From positions 186,001 to 250,000 of the forward strand of contig JAYQTT010000003.1 of assembly GCA_038147495.1 (NCBI GenBank): 64,000 nucleotides of DNA. Direction: 5' to 3'. Below the pieces are notes generated by a model. It was given only the letters and a program-made list of their open reading frames with translations. It made no database searches and was not told the DNA's origin. A program made the translations under genes and the position numbers. This DNA is from MED-G116 sp038147495 (GTDB lineage: Bacteria > Pseudomonadota > Alphaproteobacteria > Puniceispirillales > Puniceispirillaceae). Shown here piece by piece: positions 26,119 to 35,963 of this stretch (position 1 is its first letter; each line of letters opens with the position of its first letter).

Positions 26119-26712
26119 CTAAACACCGGCCGCAGGCGATGACACAGCACGCCGCCAACATCCAGAAAAATGGTCGTCAACAAGGCCAACACCCTGAATA
26201 TAAGCATAGATGATTGTTGAGCCGACAAAGCGAAAGCCGCGCTTGCGCATGTCTTTTGATATGCGATCACTCAACGGCGACGTGGCTGGAATATCTGCAA
26301 TATTGGCGTGGAGATTGACGATCGGTACACCATCGACAAACCCCCAAAGATAGCTGGAAAAACTATCGAATTCCGGCTTTAGGGCAAGAATTGCCATCGC
26401 GTTTCCCCGTGTGCTGTATATCTTCAGACGGTTGCGAACAATCCCCGGATCGTCTCGCAACTGATCCAGCTCGGCATCTGTCATTGCGGCAACCTTGGCA
26501 AGGTCAAAATCATGGAAAGCCCGCTTGTATCCAGCGCGTTTTTTTAAGACGACATCCCAGCTGAGGCCCGCCTGCGCCCCCTCCAGCGTCAACATCTCAA
26601 ACAGCAATCTGTCATCATGCACCGGCACGCCCCACTCGGTGTCATGATAGGCCGCCAGCACGTCCTGCCCGGGCGCGTTTCCAAAGCAGCGTATTTTCCT
26701 GTCATTCGCCAT
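26119..26712 (-). CDS. tag: DNA-3-methyladenine glycosylase I
   Basis: 197 residues. N-terminal RCFGN...AYHDTEWGVP, GLSWDVVLKKRAGYKRAF, WGFVDGVPIVN, and the zinc-binding C-terminal SGCW preceded by DDHF match Tag. The metal ligands (Cys9, His of YHDTEW, His and Cys of DDHFSGC) all appear. Removes 3-methyladenine from DNA. Its end converges with the acyltransferase gene. Confidence 0.93.
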   Translation of the reverse strand: MANDRKIRCFGNAPGQDVLAAYHDTEWGVPVHDDRLLFEMLTLEGAQAGLSWDVVLKKRAGYKRAFHDFDLAKVAAMTDAELDQLRDDPGIVRNRLKIYSTRGNAMAILALKPEFDSFSSYLWGFVDGVPIVNLHANIADIPATSPLSDRISKDMRKRGFRFVGSTIIYAYIQGVGLVDDHFSGCWRRAVSSPAAGV

Positions 26713-26889
26713 TCAGTGATCGCCTGCCATTCATGTGTCTGCGCACCGCCTTTGATTTCATGCACTGCCTCCGACAACCCGCACCAAGCCATCATCATAC
26801 AGGCAACATGAAATCTCCTGTTTCGAGGTTGCACCAGCATTGATTTACATGCAACATCACCACCAATAACCAGCCATTTTGAGGGTAAT

Positions 26890-28539
26890 ATGCAGTTTGA
26901 ACAGACAGTTGATTATGTGGTCATCGGTGGTGGATCGGCTGGTTGTGTTCTTGCGGCACGATTATCAGAAGACCAGAACATATCAGTCGTGCTTTTGGAG
27001 GCAGGAGGCGAGGATACGCATCCGCTGATCCATGTCCCTGCTGGCTATGTCAAAACCATGGTCAACCCGGCGGTAAACTGGATGTTTGAGGCCGAGCCCG
27101 AAGCCGGTACCGACAACCGCAACCTGACCATGCCGCGCGGCAAGGTTCTTGGCGGATCATCAGCGATTAACGCAATGTTATATGTTCGCGGACAGCCTGC
27201 CGATTATGATGGCTGGGCACAACGCGGCAACACCGGCTGGAGCTATGAGGACGTGCTTCCCTATTTCCGCAAGGCCGAAACCTGTGAATTTGCCGATGCG
27301 GCCGATCCAACCAGAGGCCGCCAGGGGCCTTTGAATGTGGCCAATGTGCGGAACCAATATTTTGCTCTCGACAAGCTGATGGATGCGGCGGAAAGCTGTG
27401 GCTATGCGCGCAACCCTGACTACAATAACGGCAATCAGGATGGCTTTGGCTATTATCAGGTAACCCAGAAAAATGGCCTCCGCTTTTCTGCCAAAAAAGC
27501 CTATCTGCAACCGGCACGCCACCGCAAGAATCTGCGTGTTATCACCCACGCCCATGTAACCGGCCTGCTCTTTGCTGATCCAGATGCGCTAAGAAAACGC
27601 GTTAACGGCGTGCGGTTTCGACAAGGCGGTCATGATCGGCAAATCAGGGCGCAACGTTGTGTCATTCTAAGCGCTGGCGCCTTTCAATCACCACAGATAT
27701 TGGAGCTTTCCGGCATTGGTCAGGCCGAGCGTCTGCGCAAGCATGGCATCAAAGTCATGGCAGATCTTGCCGGGGTGGGTGAGAATCTCACAGATCACTA
27801 TATCTCACGATTGTCATGGCGCCTGAGCCAGAACATTTCAATCAACAACACAGCACGAGGCTTTGGCCTGATGCGCGAGGTCATGCGCTTTGCCTTCACA
27901 CGCACCGGCAGCCTGTCGATGCCAGCGGGCATTCTTGCCGGATTTGTGCGAAGCCGCGAAGGGCTGGCCGGTCCGGACATCCAATATCACATCGCCAACG
28001 CCAGCTTTGCCAATCCGGCAAAACGCGTTTTTGACAAATTTCCCGGATTGACCATCGGCCCCTGCCAACTTCGCCCAGAAAGCCGCGGCACGGTTCACAT
28101 CAAATCGGCAGACCCTTTTGCCGCACCGGCAATCAGGCCAAACTACCTCTCAACGCCGGAGGACGCCCGCGTTCACGTTGCCAGCATGCGGATCGCAAGA
28201 AAGATCATGCAATCCGAGATCATGGCCCCCTTTGTCGATCATGAGATGAAGCCGGGGGCGGATGTGCAAAGTGATGAAGACCTTCTTGCCTATGCACGGC
28301 AAACCGGCGTCACCCTCTATCACCCTGTCTCGACCTGCCGAATGGGAACGCGACCTGACATGGGGGATGTTGTCGATCCACGTTTATCCGTTCATGGTGT
28401 TGATGGCCTTAGAGTGGTTGACGCCTCGATCATGCCCGAGCTGGTATCAGGCAACACCAACGCGCCAACGATCATGATTGCCGAAAAGGCCGCTGACATG
28501 ATCAAAGAAGATGCCGCAGACACAAAGCGAGTTGCATGA
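26890..28539 (+). CDS. GMC-family oxidoreductase (choline dehydrogenase-like)
   Basis: 549 residues. FAD-binding VVIGGGSAGCVLAARLSED, GMC signature 1 PRGKVLGGSSAINAMLYVRG, signature 2 GAFQSPQILELSGIG, and the C-terminal catalytic region LYHPVSTCRMG with VSGNTNAPTIMIAEKAAD. Oxidises an alcohol with FAD; choline dehydrogenase is the nearest named family, but the substrate is not proved. The stop overlaps the next gene's ATG, so it is translated with the M20 amidohydrolase. Confidence 0.9.
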   Translation: MQFEQTVDYVVIGGGSAGCVLAARLSEDQNISVVLLEAGGEDTHPLIHVPAGYVKTMVNPAVNWMFEAEPEAGTDNRNLTMPRGKVLGGSSAINAMLYVRGQPADYDGWAQRGNTGWSYEDVLPYFRKAETCEFADAADPTRGRQGPLNVANVRNQYFALDKLMDAAESCGYARNPDYNNGNQDGFGYYQVTQKNGLRFSAKKAYLQPARHRKNLRVITHAHVTGLLFADPDALRKRVNGVRFRQGGHDRQIRAQRCVILSAGAFQSPQILELSGIGQAERLRKHGIKVMADLAGVGENLTDHYISRLSWRLSQNISINNTARGFGLMREVMRFAFTRTGSLSMPAGILAGFVRSREGLAGPDIQYHIANASFANPAKRVFDKFPGLTIGPCQLRPESRGTVHIKSADPFAAPAIRPNYLSTPEDARVHVASMRIARKIMQSEIMAPFVDHEMKPGADVQSDEDLLAYARQTGVTLYHPVSTCRMGTRPDMGDVVDPRLSVHGVDGLRVVDASIMPELVSGNTNAPTIMIAEKAADMIKEDAADTKRVA

Positions 28540-29696
28540 TGAAATGTCATGATCTTTTTGACGAGATGGCCGACTGGAGACATGATTTTCACCGGCACCC
28601 GGAATTGGGGTTTGCCGAAGACCGCACATCTGCACGCGTTGCTGAACTTCTGGAATCATTTGGGCTAGAGGTTCACAAAGGCATCGGCAAGACAGGCGTT
28701 GTCGGCGTGTTGCAACGTGGCAACGGACCAAAAAGCATTGCCTTTCGTGCGGATATGGACGCCTTGCCACTTCACGAAACAGGAACCGCCGCCTATCGAT
28801 CAGAACATGATGGGGTCATGCATGCCTGCGGGCATGATGGCCATACCAGCATGCTCCTTGGCGCGGCAAAATACCTTGCCGAAACCGGCAATTTCAATGG
28901 GCGTGCGATATTCATCTTTCAACCGAACGAAGAAAACGGCTATGGCGCGCGGGCAATGATTGAAGATGGGTTATTTGCCGGTTTCCCTGCCGATGCGGTA
29001 TTTGCCATGCACAATATCCCCGGCATGCCGGCAGGGCATTTCGCCACGCGAAGCGGTGCCATGACCGCCAGCGAAGCACTTTTCGAGATCACCATATCGG
29101 CGCGAGGCGGACACGCAGCGCTGCCGCATATGGGTGTTGATGCTATCCTTGTCGGGGCCGAGCTTGTTACCAGTTTGCAGAGCATCGTGGCGCGCAAACT
29201 CGACCCGGCCCAACATGCGGTTGTCTCGGTCACCGAATTCATCACCGATGGGAAACGTAATGTATTGCCCGGCCATGCCGTTTTGAAAGGTGATGCCCGT
29301 GCCCTCTCCCACGAAACCAACCTTGCGATTGAAACCCATATGCGGCAACTGGCCAAGGGTGTCGCAGCGGCACATGATGTCCAGATCGATGTCAGCTATG
29401 ACACAGTGTTTCCAGCCATCCAGAATGACGCGGCCGCCGTTGCCATGGCGACCGATGCGGCCCGCTTGAGCGCAGGCGAGAACGCTGTCAATGACAGCTG
29501 TGCGCCTAAATTATTCTCTGAGGATTTTGCCCATATGACCAACATGGTTCCGGGCTGTTTCATGCTGATCGGCAACGGCACCGATGGCGCACACGCCCGC
29601 CCGCTTCACGCCACCGACTATGATTTCAATGATGAAATTCTGGTTCCGGGTGCCAGCTATATTGCCACGCTGATTGAAAACACGCTGACCGCCTGA
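28536..29696 (+). CDS. M20-family amidohydrolase (hippurate hydrolase-like)
   Basis: 386 residues. Metal-site motifs HRHPELGFAEDRTS, FRADMDALPLHE, MHACGHDGHTSMLLGAA, FQPNEENGYGARAMIEDG, and a dimerisation domain with GGHAALPH. The final His is in DGAHARPLHATDYDFND. Cleaves N-acyl amino-acid or similar amides. ATGA overlap with the GMC gene suggests the two act on one substrate. Confidence 0.92.
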   Translation: MMKCHDLFDEMADWRHDFHRHPELGFAEDRTSARVAELLESFGLEVHKGIGKTGVVGVLQRGNGPKSIAFRADMDALPLHETGTAAYRSEHDGVMHACGHDGHTSMLLGAAKYLAETGNFNGRAIFIFQPNEENGYGARAMIEDGLFAGFPADAVFAMHNIPGMPAGHFATRSGAMTASEALFEITISARGGHAALPHMGVDAILVGAELVTSLQSIVARKLDPAQHAVVSVTEFITDGKRNVLPGHAVLKGDARALSHETNLAIETHMRQLAKGVAAAHDVQIDVSYDTVFPAIQNDAAAVAMATDAARLSAGENAVNDSCAPKLFSEDFAHMTNMVPGCFMLIGNGTDGAHARPLHATDYDFNDEILVPGASYIATLIENTLTA

Positions 29697-29717
29697 CCGA
29701 AGCTGAATTCAGGCCGG

Positions 29718-31691
29718 CTATTCCTCTTTGATCTCAAGCGACATGATAAGGTCATCAACATTCAGATTGTCGCCCTCGGCCGCATGAATTTTGGTAACGG
29801 TGCCGCGCGCTTCTGCCTTTAGCACATTTTCCATCTTCATCGCCTCAATGATGGCAACGTCCTGACCGGACATGACCTCATCACCCTCGGCAACCAGTAT
29901 TTTGGTGATTTGTCCGGGCATTGGCGCGGCAATCTCGGCGGCACCAGCACCGGCACTGGCCGCAGGCATATGGTCAAGCATCGCGGCGAAACGGTGAGGC
30001 AGGACAGTCAGATTCAAGCGCGAAGAACCGTTTGTCAAACTGATATGGTGCCCAGACTGGCGGATCTGAATGGCAAGCGGCACCTCATTAATTGTACCGT
30101 CAAACAGGTTAATCGGTGCCGTTGTCCGCCCGAAAATCACCTGTTTTTGACCGTCTACGATGACGCTCGTCTGACCATCATCACCACGCTGCCATGATGT
30201 TTCAAACCGATTGCCATGTTGGTCAATGACAACGAAATTCTCGTCTGGCTGGCCGTCATTCCGCTCTGCCTGCTGGCACGCAACAATCGCAGTGCCAAGC
30301 GCCAGAAGTCGCGCCTGCGATTTTCCTTCAGGCGCCGATGGCATAAAGCCGCCAGAAAATTCTTCATCGATAAAACCGGTGGTAATGGTTCCGGATTTGA
30401 AATTTTTATTTTCCAGAACCGCCGCAAGGAACTGCCGGTTGCTTGCGATACCGTCAATTTCATAATGATCCAGCGCCAGATGAAGCCTGTCTATCGCTTC
30501 ATCCCTCGTTGGCGCATGCGCGATCAATTTGGAAATCATCGGGTCGTAATACATGGATATGGTGCCACCTTCGGTGACGCCGGAATCAACCCTCACACCT
30601 TGTCCCGCCGGTTCCCTGTAGCGGGTCAACTGACCGATGGAGGGAAGAAACCCACGCTCTGGATCCTCGGCATAAAGACGCGCTTCAACTGCCCAACCGT
30701 CAGGCACCACATCCTTTTGCGTGATGCCAAGCTTTTCACCTGCGGCGATGCGGATCATCCACTCGACAAGGTCAAGGCCATAAACCATTTCAGTGACCGG
30801 ATGCTCAACCTGCAAGCGAGTATTCATTTCAAGGAAATAAAAATCCTGATCGGCACCAACGATAAATTCGACCGTCCCGGCTGACCTGTAATCCACCGCC
30901 TTCGCCAGTTCCACCGCCTGCGCGCCCATGGCCGCTCGCGTCTCAGCAGAAATGAACGGGCTCGGCGCCTCTTCGATTACCTTTTGATGGCGCCGCTGGA
31001 TCGAGCACTCGCGCTCGCCAAGATAGACGACATTTCCATGCTGATCTGCCAACAGCTGAATTTCGATGTGCCGCGGCTGCACAACAAATTTCTCGACAAA
31101 CACCCGGTCATCGCCAAAAGCATTCTGCGCCTCGGTCATTGCCGCACGCATGCCTTCGGCCAGCGCCTCTGCGCTCTCCACAACACGCATGCCTTTGCCG
31201 CCGCCACCGGCTGACGCTTTGACCATCACCGGATAGCCCATCTCCTCGGCGGCTTTCAGGGCTTCATCGACATCAGTGACCGCGCCCGGTGTACCGGGTA
31301 CAGTCGACACACCAGCCTGCATCGCCAGCGTCTTCGACTCGATCTTGTCACCCATGATTTTAATGGCATGCGTATCCGGGCCAATAAAGGTTAGTCCTGC
31401 CGCCTCAACCGCCGCTACAAATTCGGCGTTCTCTGACAAAAAGCCAAATCCGGGGTGAATGGCCTGTGCGCCGCTGTCCAGCGCGGCCTGAATGATCCTG
31501 TCACCGCGCAGATAGCTCTCTGAAGACGCGGCGGCGCCTATATTCACCGCCTCATCGGCCATGGCCACATGCGGAGTTCCCGCGTCCGCGTCCGAATAGA
31601 CGGCAACAGTGGCGATGCCCATCGCCTTTGCGGTGCGCATAATCCGGCAAGCAATCTCTCCACGGTTGGCAATAAGTATCTTGGTAAACAT
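29718..31691 (-). CDS. pccA: Acetyl/propionyl-CoA carboxylase alpha subunit (biotin carboxylase plus carrier)
   Basis: 657 residues. N-terminal biotin carboxylase with the ATP-grasp loop KASAGGGGKGMR, HIEIQLLADQHGNVVYLGERECSIQRRHQKV and EMNTRLQVEHPVTE. A linker domain follows, then a C-terminal biotin carrier with EAMKMEN; the biotinyl lysine is about residue 619. Carboxylates biotin for transfer to propionyl-CoA (or a related acyl-CoA) by the beta subunit encoded 25 bases upstream. Supports odd-chain, amino-acid or DMSP-derived propionate use. Confidence 0.93.
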   Translation of the reverse strand: MFTKILIANRGEIACRIMRTAKAMGIATVAVYSDADAGTPHVAMADEAVNIGAAASSESYLRGDRIIQAALDSGAQAIHPGFGFLSENAEFVAAVEAAGLTFIGPDTHAIKIMGDKIESKTLAMQAGVSTVPGTPGAVTDVDEALKAAEEMGYPVMVKASAGGGGKGMRVVESAEALAEGMRAAMTEAQNAFGDDRVFVEKFVVQPRHIEIQLLADQHGNVVYLGERECSIQRRHQKVIEEAPSPFISAETRAAMGAQAVELAKAVDYRSAGTVEFIVGADQDFYFLEMNTRLQVEHPVTEMVYGLDLVEWMIRIAAGEKLGITQKDVVPDGWAVEARLYAEDPERGFLPSIGQLTRYREPAGQGVRVDSGVTEGGTISMYYDPMISKLIAHAPTRDEAIDRLHLALDHYEIDGIASNRQFLAAVLENKNFKSGTITTGFIDEEFSGGFMPSAPEGKSQARLLALGTAIVACQQAERNDGQPDENFVVIDQHGNRFETSWQRGDDGQTSVIVDGQKQVIFGRTTAPINLFDGTINEVPLAIQIRQSGHHISLTNGSSRLNLTVLPHRFAAMLDHMPAASAGAGAAEIAAPMPGQITKILVAEGDEVMSGQDVAIIEAMKMENVLKAEARGTVTKIHAAEGDNLNVDDLIMSLEIKEE

Positions 31692-31716
31692 CGATCAAAC
31701 CTCAGGAGAAAACGCT

Positions 31717-33249
31717 TTATAAGGGTAAATTATCGTGCTTGCGCGGCGGGTTTTCCAACTGCTTGTCAGCCAGCATGGCAAGGGCTCTGGCCACCCGCCG
31801 TCTGGTGTTGCGCGGCATAATGATGTCATCAAGATATCCCCGCCCTGCGGCTACAAACGGATTGGCAAATTTTTCCCGATACTCATCGGTCTTCGCCTTC
31901 AGCTTGTCCGGATCGGTGGCGGCTTCACGGAAAATGATCCGTGCCGCACCCTCTGGCCCCATCACGGCAATCTCCGCACTTGGCCAGGCATAATTGACAT
32001 CACCACGAAGATGCTTTGACGCCATCACGTCATACGCCCCGCCATAGGCCTTACGGGTGATCACCGTCACCTTGGGCACCGTGGCTTCGGCATAGGCGAA
32101 CAGTAACTTTGCACCCTGCGAGATGATCCCGCCCGTTTCCTGTGCAAGGCCGGGCATGAATCCCGGCACATCGACAAGCGTCACAAGCGGAATGTCGAAG
32201 GCATCACAGAACCTGACAAAACGTGCCGCCTTACGTGACGCATTGATATCCAAACATCCGGCGAGCACCATCGGCTGGTTGGCGACAACGCCGACACTCT
32301 GGCCATCAATCCGTGCAAAGCCGACAATTATATTGGCGGCAAAATCACGATGAATCTCAAAAAATTCACCATTATCTGCGACCTGCAGGATCACCTGACG
32401 CATATCATAAGGCGTGTTCGGATTTTCCGGAATAATATGGTCAAGCACTGCTGAAGGCCGATCGATGGGGTCATGACATGGCACCCGCGGCGCCTCATCA
32501 CGATTGGACAGCGGCAGATAGGACATCAAGGTCCGCGTCTGCATCAACATCTCTATGTCATTGGCAAACGAGCCATGGGCAACACCGGACACCCGAGAAT
32601 GCATTTTTGCACCGCCAAGCTCATCCGCTGACAGATCTTCATGGGTAACAGTTTTGACCACATCCGGGCCTGTCACAAACATATAGCTTGACCCTTCGAC
32701 CATGAAAATGAAGTCGGTAATCGCCGGTGAATAGACGGCACCACCGGCACATGGGCCCATGATCAAAGAAATTTGTGGCACCACTCCGGACGCAAGAACA
32801 TTACGCTGGAACACTTCTGCATAGCCGCCAAGCGAGGCCACGCCCTCTTGAATACGGGCACCACCAGAGTCATTCAGACCAATCAGGGGAATGCCGGTCT
32901 TGATAGCCTGGTCCATGACCTTGCAAATTTTCGCCGCATGCGTTTCTGACAAGGACCCGCCAAGCACGGTGAAATCCTGACTGTAAACAAACACAGGTCG
33001 GCCCGCGATGGTCCCATATCCGGTCACCACGCCATCACCCGGCACTTTGTTGTCTTCCATTCCGAAATCGTGGCAACGATGCTCGACGAACATGTCCCAT
33101 TCTTCAAAGGAATTCTCGTCCAGCAACAGGCTGATCCGCTCTCGAGCCGTCAGCTTTCCCTTACCATGTTGTGTATCAATACGGCGCTGGCCACCACCCA
33201 TTCGGGCAAGGTCGCGTTTGGCCTCTAGCTGCGCAAGAATATCGGTCAT
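31717..33249 (-). CDS. pccB: Acyl-CoA carboxylase beta subunit (propionyl-CoA type)
   Basis: 510 residues. Carboxyltransferase of the crotonase-like fold: MTDILAQLEAKRDLARMGGGQRRIDTQHGKGKLTARERI start, oxyanion loops GGSLSETHAAKICKVMDQA and GPCAGGAVYSPAITDF, and a C-terminal half with VDVPGFMPGLAQE and RKAYGGAYDVMASKHLRGD. The start ATG 33249 gives the family's usual N-terminus. Partner of the alpha subunit just downstream. Confidence 0.94.
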   Translation of the reverse strand: MTDILAQLEAKRDLARMGGGQRRIDTQHGKGKLTARERISLLLDENSFEEWDMFVEHRCHDFGMEDNKVPGDGVVTGYGTIAGRPVFVYSQDFTVLGGSLSETHAAKICKVMDQAIKTGIPLIGLNDSGGARIQEGVASLGGYAEVFQRNVLASGVVPQISLIMGPCAGGAVYSPAITDFIFMVEGSSYMFVTGPDVVKTVTHEDLSADELGGAKMHSRVSGVAHGSFANDIEMLMQTRTLMSYLPLSNRDEAPRVPCHDPIDRPSAVLDHIIPENPNTPYDMRQVILQVADNGEFFEIHRDFAANIIVGFARIDGQSVGVVANQPMVLAGCLDINASRKAARFVRFCDAFDIPLVTLVDVPGFMPGLAQETGGIISQGAKLLFAYAEATVPKVTVITRKAYGGAYDVMASKHLRGDVNYAWPSAEIAVMGPEGAARIIFREAATDPDKLKAKTDEYREKFANPFVAAGRGYLDDIIMPRNTRRRVARALAMLADKQLENPPRKHDNLPL

Positions 33250-33360
33250 CATGAACCCGCAAAACATTAAGGTTACCGATGACTTTATCGGAAAAGAGCT
33301 TGCCGCCGCAACCGTATTCGTGGAGCGCTATCGGCGGCCCGACAAGCGCCTCTTCAGCGA

Positions 33361-33795
33361 TCAAACGCCACCATGCCGCATTGCCTGTTTGCGCACCTTG
33401 TTCCAATAGCGAAAGAAACGGCCAAGATCGGGCGCCGCCGTTGGGGTGACGAAGGGATGGTCTGGCACGCGCCTGAAGATCATTGAGGGCAGCGCAGACT
33501 GCACCGCCGCAAACTCGGCAAGCAAGATCGGGCTCGGTGTATCTGGCACAATGATTTCAGTGATTGCACGCTGTTCTGCCAATGCCTGCAGAACATCTTT
33601 GGCCGGTCCCTGATAAATCTCGATGTCCAATTCCAGAAGACATTCATAAATGAATAGCTGGCGCTTTTGTCCAATGTCGGCGCGGCGCATGTAATCAGCA
33701 TCCCAGCAAAACACTGCCTGAAAATCCGGGGCAGATGAGACTATCGGATGGGAGCTACGCAACGCTTCTTCATGGATCCAGATCAAGCCTGCCAT
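33361..33795 (-). CDS. Photolyase-type N-terminal alpha/beta domain as a free protein
   Basis: 144 residues. The fold resembles the antenna-binding N-terminal domain of DNA photolyase/cryptochrome: a GLIWIHEEALRSSHPIV start in place of LxWFRxDLRxxDNP, VFCWD strand, GQKRQLFIYECLLELDIEIYQGPAKDVLQALAEQ, and a tail DLGRFFRYWNKVRK. Normally this domain precedes the FAD domain in one polypeptide. Here it is a separate gene downstream of the FAD-domain gene, its ATG sharing a base with that stop. The usual WFRxD residues are not kept, so antenna binding is uncertain. Confidence 0.6.
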   Translation of the reverse strand: MAGLIWIHEEALRSSHPIVSSAPDFQAVFCWDADYMRRADIGQKRQLFIYECLLELDIEIYQGPAKDVLQALAEQRAITEIIVPDTPSPILLAEFAAVQSALPSMIFRRVPDHPFVTPTAAPDLGRFFRYWNKVRKQAMRHGGV

Positions 33796-34655
33796 CAACG
33801 CTCTCCATCCAGTGCGCGATGTGGAAACAGCAGCGTCTCCAGCCGTTCATAGGAATGTGCCAAAGGCGCATTGGCGGCGGGCGTCACATCAATATCCGGG
33901 CCAACATATCGCGCGACATTCTCCAAATTGAAAAAATAGGGTTTGTTGGAAAAGGTGCTTGCCACCCATTGCCATGACAGATTGTTGCTTGCGGGGTCAG
34001 CATCGATCAATTGCTGCAGAAACCAGCGGGCACCCGCCTGCCATTTGATCCGCCGCCAATGCACAACATAAGCCGCGACATAAAGCCGGGCATGATTATG
34101 CAGATAGCCGGTATCCAGCAACATACCGATAAAGCCGTCAATGCAGGCAACGCCCGTTTTGCCGGCGGCGATGTCCACTGGCAGATCATCCTCATAATCA
34201 TCGGCAGAAAAACCGGTTTTATATGCCTCAATATCTGTCCATATGGCATCTGGTGTTGACGCATAGAGACGTTGCCAATAGTCACGCCAGGCCAGCTCTT
34301 GAATGAATTTTTCCGCCTGTTGCGGCGTAGCAACCACTGTCAACGCGTGGTCACGCACCTCGCCAAGCGACAAGACGCCATGTCGGATATAGGCTGACAA
34401 TCGTGTCACAGCACCATCAAGATGGTTGCGGCTTGAGGCATAGGCCACCGGATCAATCTGTCCAAGAGCCGCAAGCGCCGCCTTGCGGCCACCAATGATC
34501 GGACTCGCCCGCCGTTCAGCCGGATGACTCCGCACTGCCTGTTCATCAGGAGCGTTATCAAGCTGCGCGATAAAATCGATCAGCGCGTCCCGACTGGCAA
34601 ATTCATGCGGCAGTCGCTTTGGTTCCGGGGATAGATTTTTTTCCATATCTGACAT
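33795..34655 (-). CDS. Photolyase/cryptochrome FAD-binding domain as a free protein
   Basis: 286 residues. Contains the FAD/DNA-binding core of the photolyase family without its N-terminal domain: RNHLDGAVTRLSAYIRHGVLSLGEVRDHAL, FIQELAWRDYWQRLYAS, TGYLHNHARLYVAAYVVHWRRIKWQAGARWFLQQLIDADPASNNLSWQWVAS, and NKPYFFNLENVARYV. Photolyases repair UV dimers with blue light through FAD. Together with the next gene (144 residues) it makes one photolyase-sized protein with reversed domain order in two chains. Whether it repairs DNA or signals is unknown. Confidence 0.78.
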   Translation of the reverse strand: MSDMEKNLSPEPKRLPHEFASRDALIDFIAQLDNAPDEQAVRSHPAERRASPIIGGRKAALAALGQIDPVAYASSRNHLDGAVTRLSAYIRHGVLSLGEVRDHALTVVATPQQAEKFIQELAWRDYWQRLYASTPDAIWTDIEAYKTGFSADDYEDDLPVDIAAGKTGVACIDGFIGMLLDTGYLHNHARLYVAAYVVHWRRIKWQAGARWFLQQLIDADPASNNLSWQWVASTFSNKPYFFNLENVARYVGPDIDVTPAANAPLAHSYERLETLLFPHRALDGER

Positions 34656-34703
34656 GCGCCTTCAGATAGGAGCTGATGTTCCCCGGCACCAGCCCCATTG
34701 TCT

Positions 34704-34730
34704 TTACAAAACAACCACCCAAAAGGGTGG
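34704..34730 (-). terminator. Terminator after thrC
   Basis: Six-base-pair stem ccaccc (34715-34720) / gggtgg (34725-34730) with a four-base loop, followed on the minus strand by TTGTTTTG. It sits just past the thrC stop at 34737 and upstream of the photolyase genes, separating the two units. Confidence 0.6.
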
Positions 34731-34736
34731 GTTCGT

Positions 34737-35963
34737 TCACCCGCCGAACTGGCTGTAATCGATTGGCTTGTTCTTGTCCAAACTGGCAGTAACAGGTGGC
34801 ATTGGATATTTCAGACCAGTCGCGCAATTGAACAGCACTGCTGTTTCATCGGCTGAGACCAGCCCCTGCTCCATTGCCCGCTGATATGCCGCCGCTGTCG
34901 CTGCACCCTCAGGGCACAACAGAACACCATCCTTGCGGGCAATATCATCACGGATCTGCATGATGTGATCATCCTCAACGGCGATTGCTGTACCACCGGA
35001 CTCACGCACAGCCCGCAGGATCAGAAAATCACCAACAGCAATCGGCACCCGAATTCCCGCAGCGACCGTGTGCGCATCCTGCCACAGGGGCGCATGTTCC
35101 TCGCCTTCATCAAAAGCTTTGACGATCGGGGCACAGCCAGTGGCCTGAACCGCAATCATCCGCGGCAGCTTCTCGCCAATCCACCCCAGCGCCTGCAATT
35201 CGGCAAAGGCCTTCCACATACCAATCAGGCCAGTACCACCACCCGTTGGATAAAAGATCACATCGGGGAGTGACCAACCCATCTGTTCTGCAAGTTCCAG
35301 ACCCATGGTCTTCTTGCCTTCAATCCGATATGGCTCTTTCAGAGTGGAGATATCAAACCAGCCAACTGCTTCCTTGCCTTCACCGACAATTTTGCCGCAA
35401 TCATTGATCAAGCCATTGACCATATATGTGTCACCGCCTTGCAGCTGGATCTCACGGATATTGATGTCCGGCGTGTCAGACGGGCAAAGCACCGTTGCGC
35501 GCATACCGGCCTGACGCGCATAGGCGGCCATCGCCGCTCCGGCATTACCGTTGGTTGGAATGGCCAAATGCTGCAAGCCGAATTCATGTGCCATCGATAC
35601 TGCCAAAGCAAGGCCACGAGCCTTGAAAGACCCGGTTGGCAGACGACCCTCATCCTTGATGATGATATTGCCGGACTTGCCGCCAAGCATTGCCGCGCTG
35701 GAGGTAAGCGGGATCAACGGCGTCATCACTTCACCAAGTGAAATCCGGCTCTCTGCTTTCGTCACGGGCAACATCGGTGCGTACCGCCAAAATCCATTTG
35801 CCGTTGAGGCAGCAATATCATCCTTGCCAATCTCACGCTTCATCCGGTCCAGATCATAGCGGACAAGCAGTGGCCGGCCTTCATCCGAAAGCCCATGAAC
35901 TTTGCCGGCAGGATAAGATTTACCCGAAATCGAGCATTCGAGATGCGTTACATAATCAGTCAT
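34737..35963 (-). CDS. thrC: Threonine synthase
   Basis: 408 residues. Fold-type II PLP enzyme with RLPTGSFKARGLALAVSMA (PLP lysine), the phosphate loop PTNGNAGAAMAAYA, and YPTGGGTGLIGMWKAF. A short N-terminal part (LECSISGKSYPAGKVHGLSDEGRPLLVRYDL) is typical of archaeal/plant-type threonine synthases. Converts O-phosphohomoserine to threonine. The start ATG 35963 gives MTDYVTHLEC; the longer frame to 36035 is unlikely. Confidence 0.86.
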   Translation of the reverse strand: MTDYVTHLECSISGKSYPAGKVHGLSDEGRPLLVRYDLDRMKREIGKDDIAASTANGFWRYAPMLPVTKAESRISLGEVMTPLIPLTSSAAMLGGKSGNIIIKDEGRLPTGSFKARGLALAVSMAHEFGLQHLAIPTNGNAGAAMAAYARQAGMRATVLCPSDTPDINIREIQLQGGDTYMVNGLINDCGKIVGEGKEAVGWFDISTLKEPYRIEGKKTMGLELAEQMGWSLPDVIFYPTGGGTGLIGMWKAFAELQALGWIGEKLPRMIAVQATGCAPIVKAFDEGEEHAPLWQDAHTVAAGIRVPIAVGDFLILRAVRESGGTAIAVEDDHIMQIRDDIARKDGVLLCPEGAATAAAYQRAMEQGLVSADETAVLFNCATGLKYPMPPVTASLDKNKPIDYSQFGG

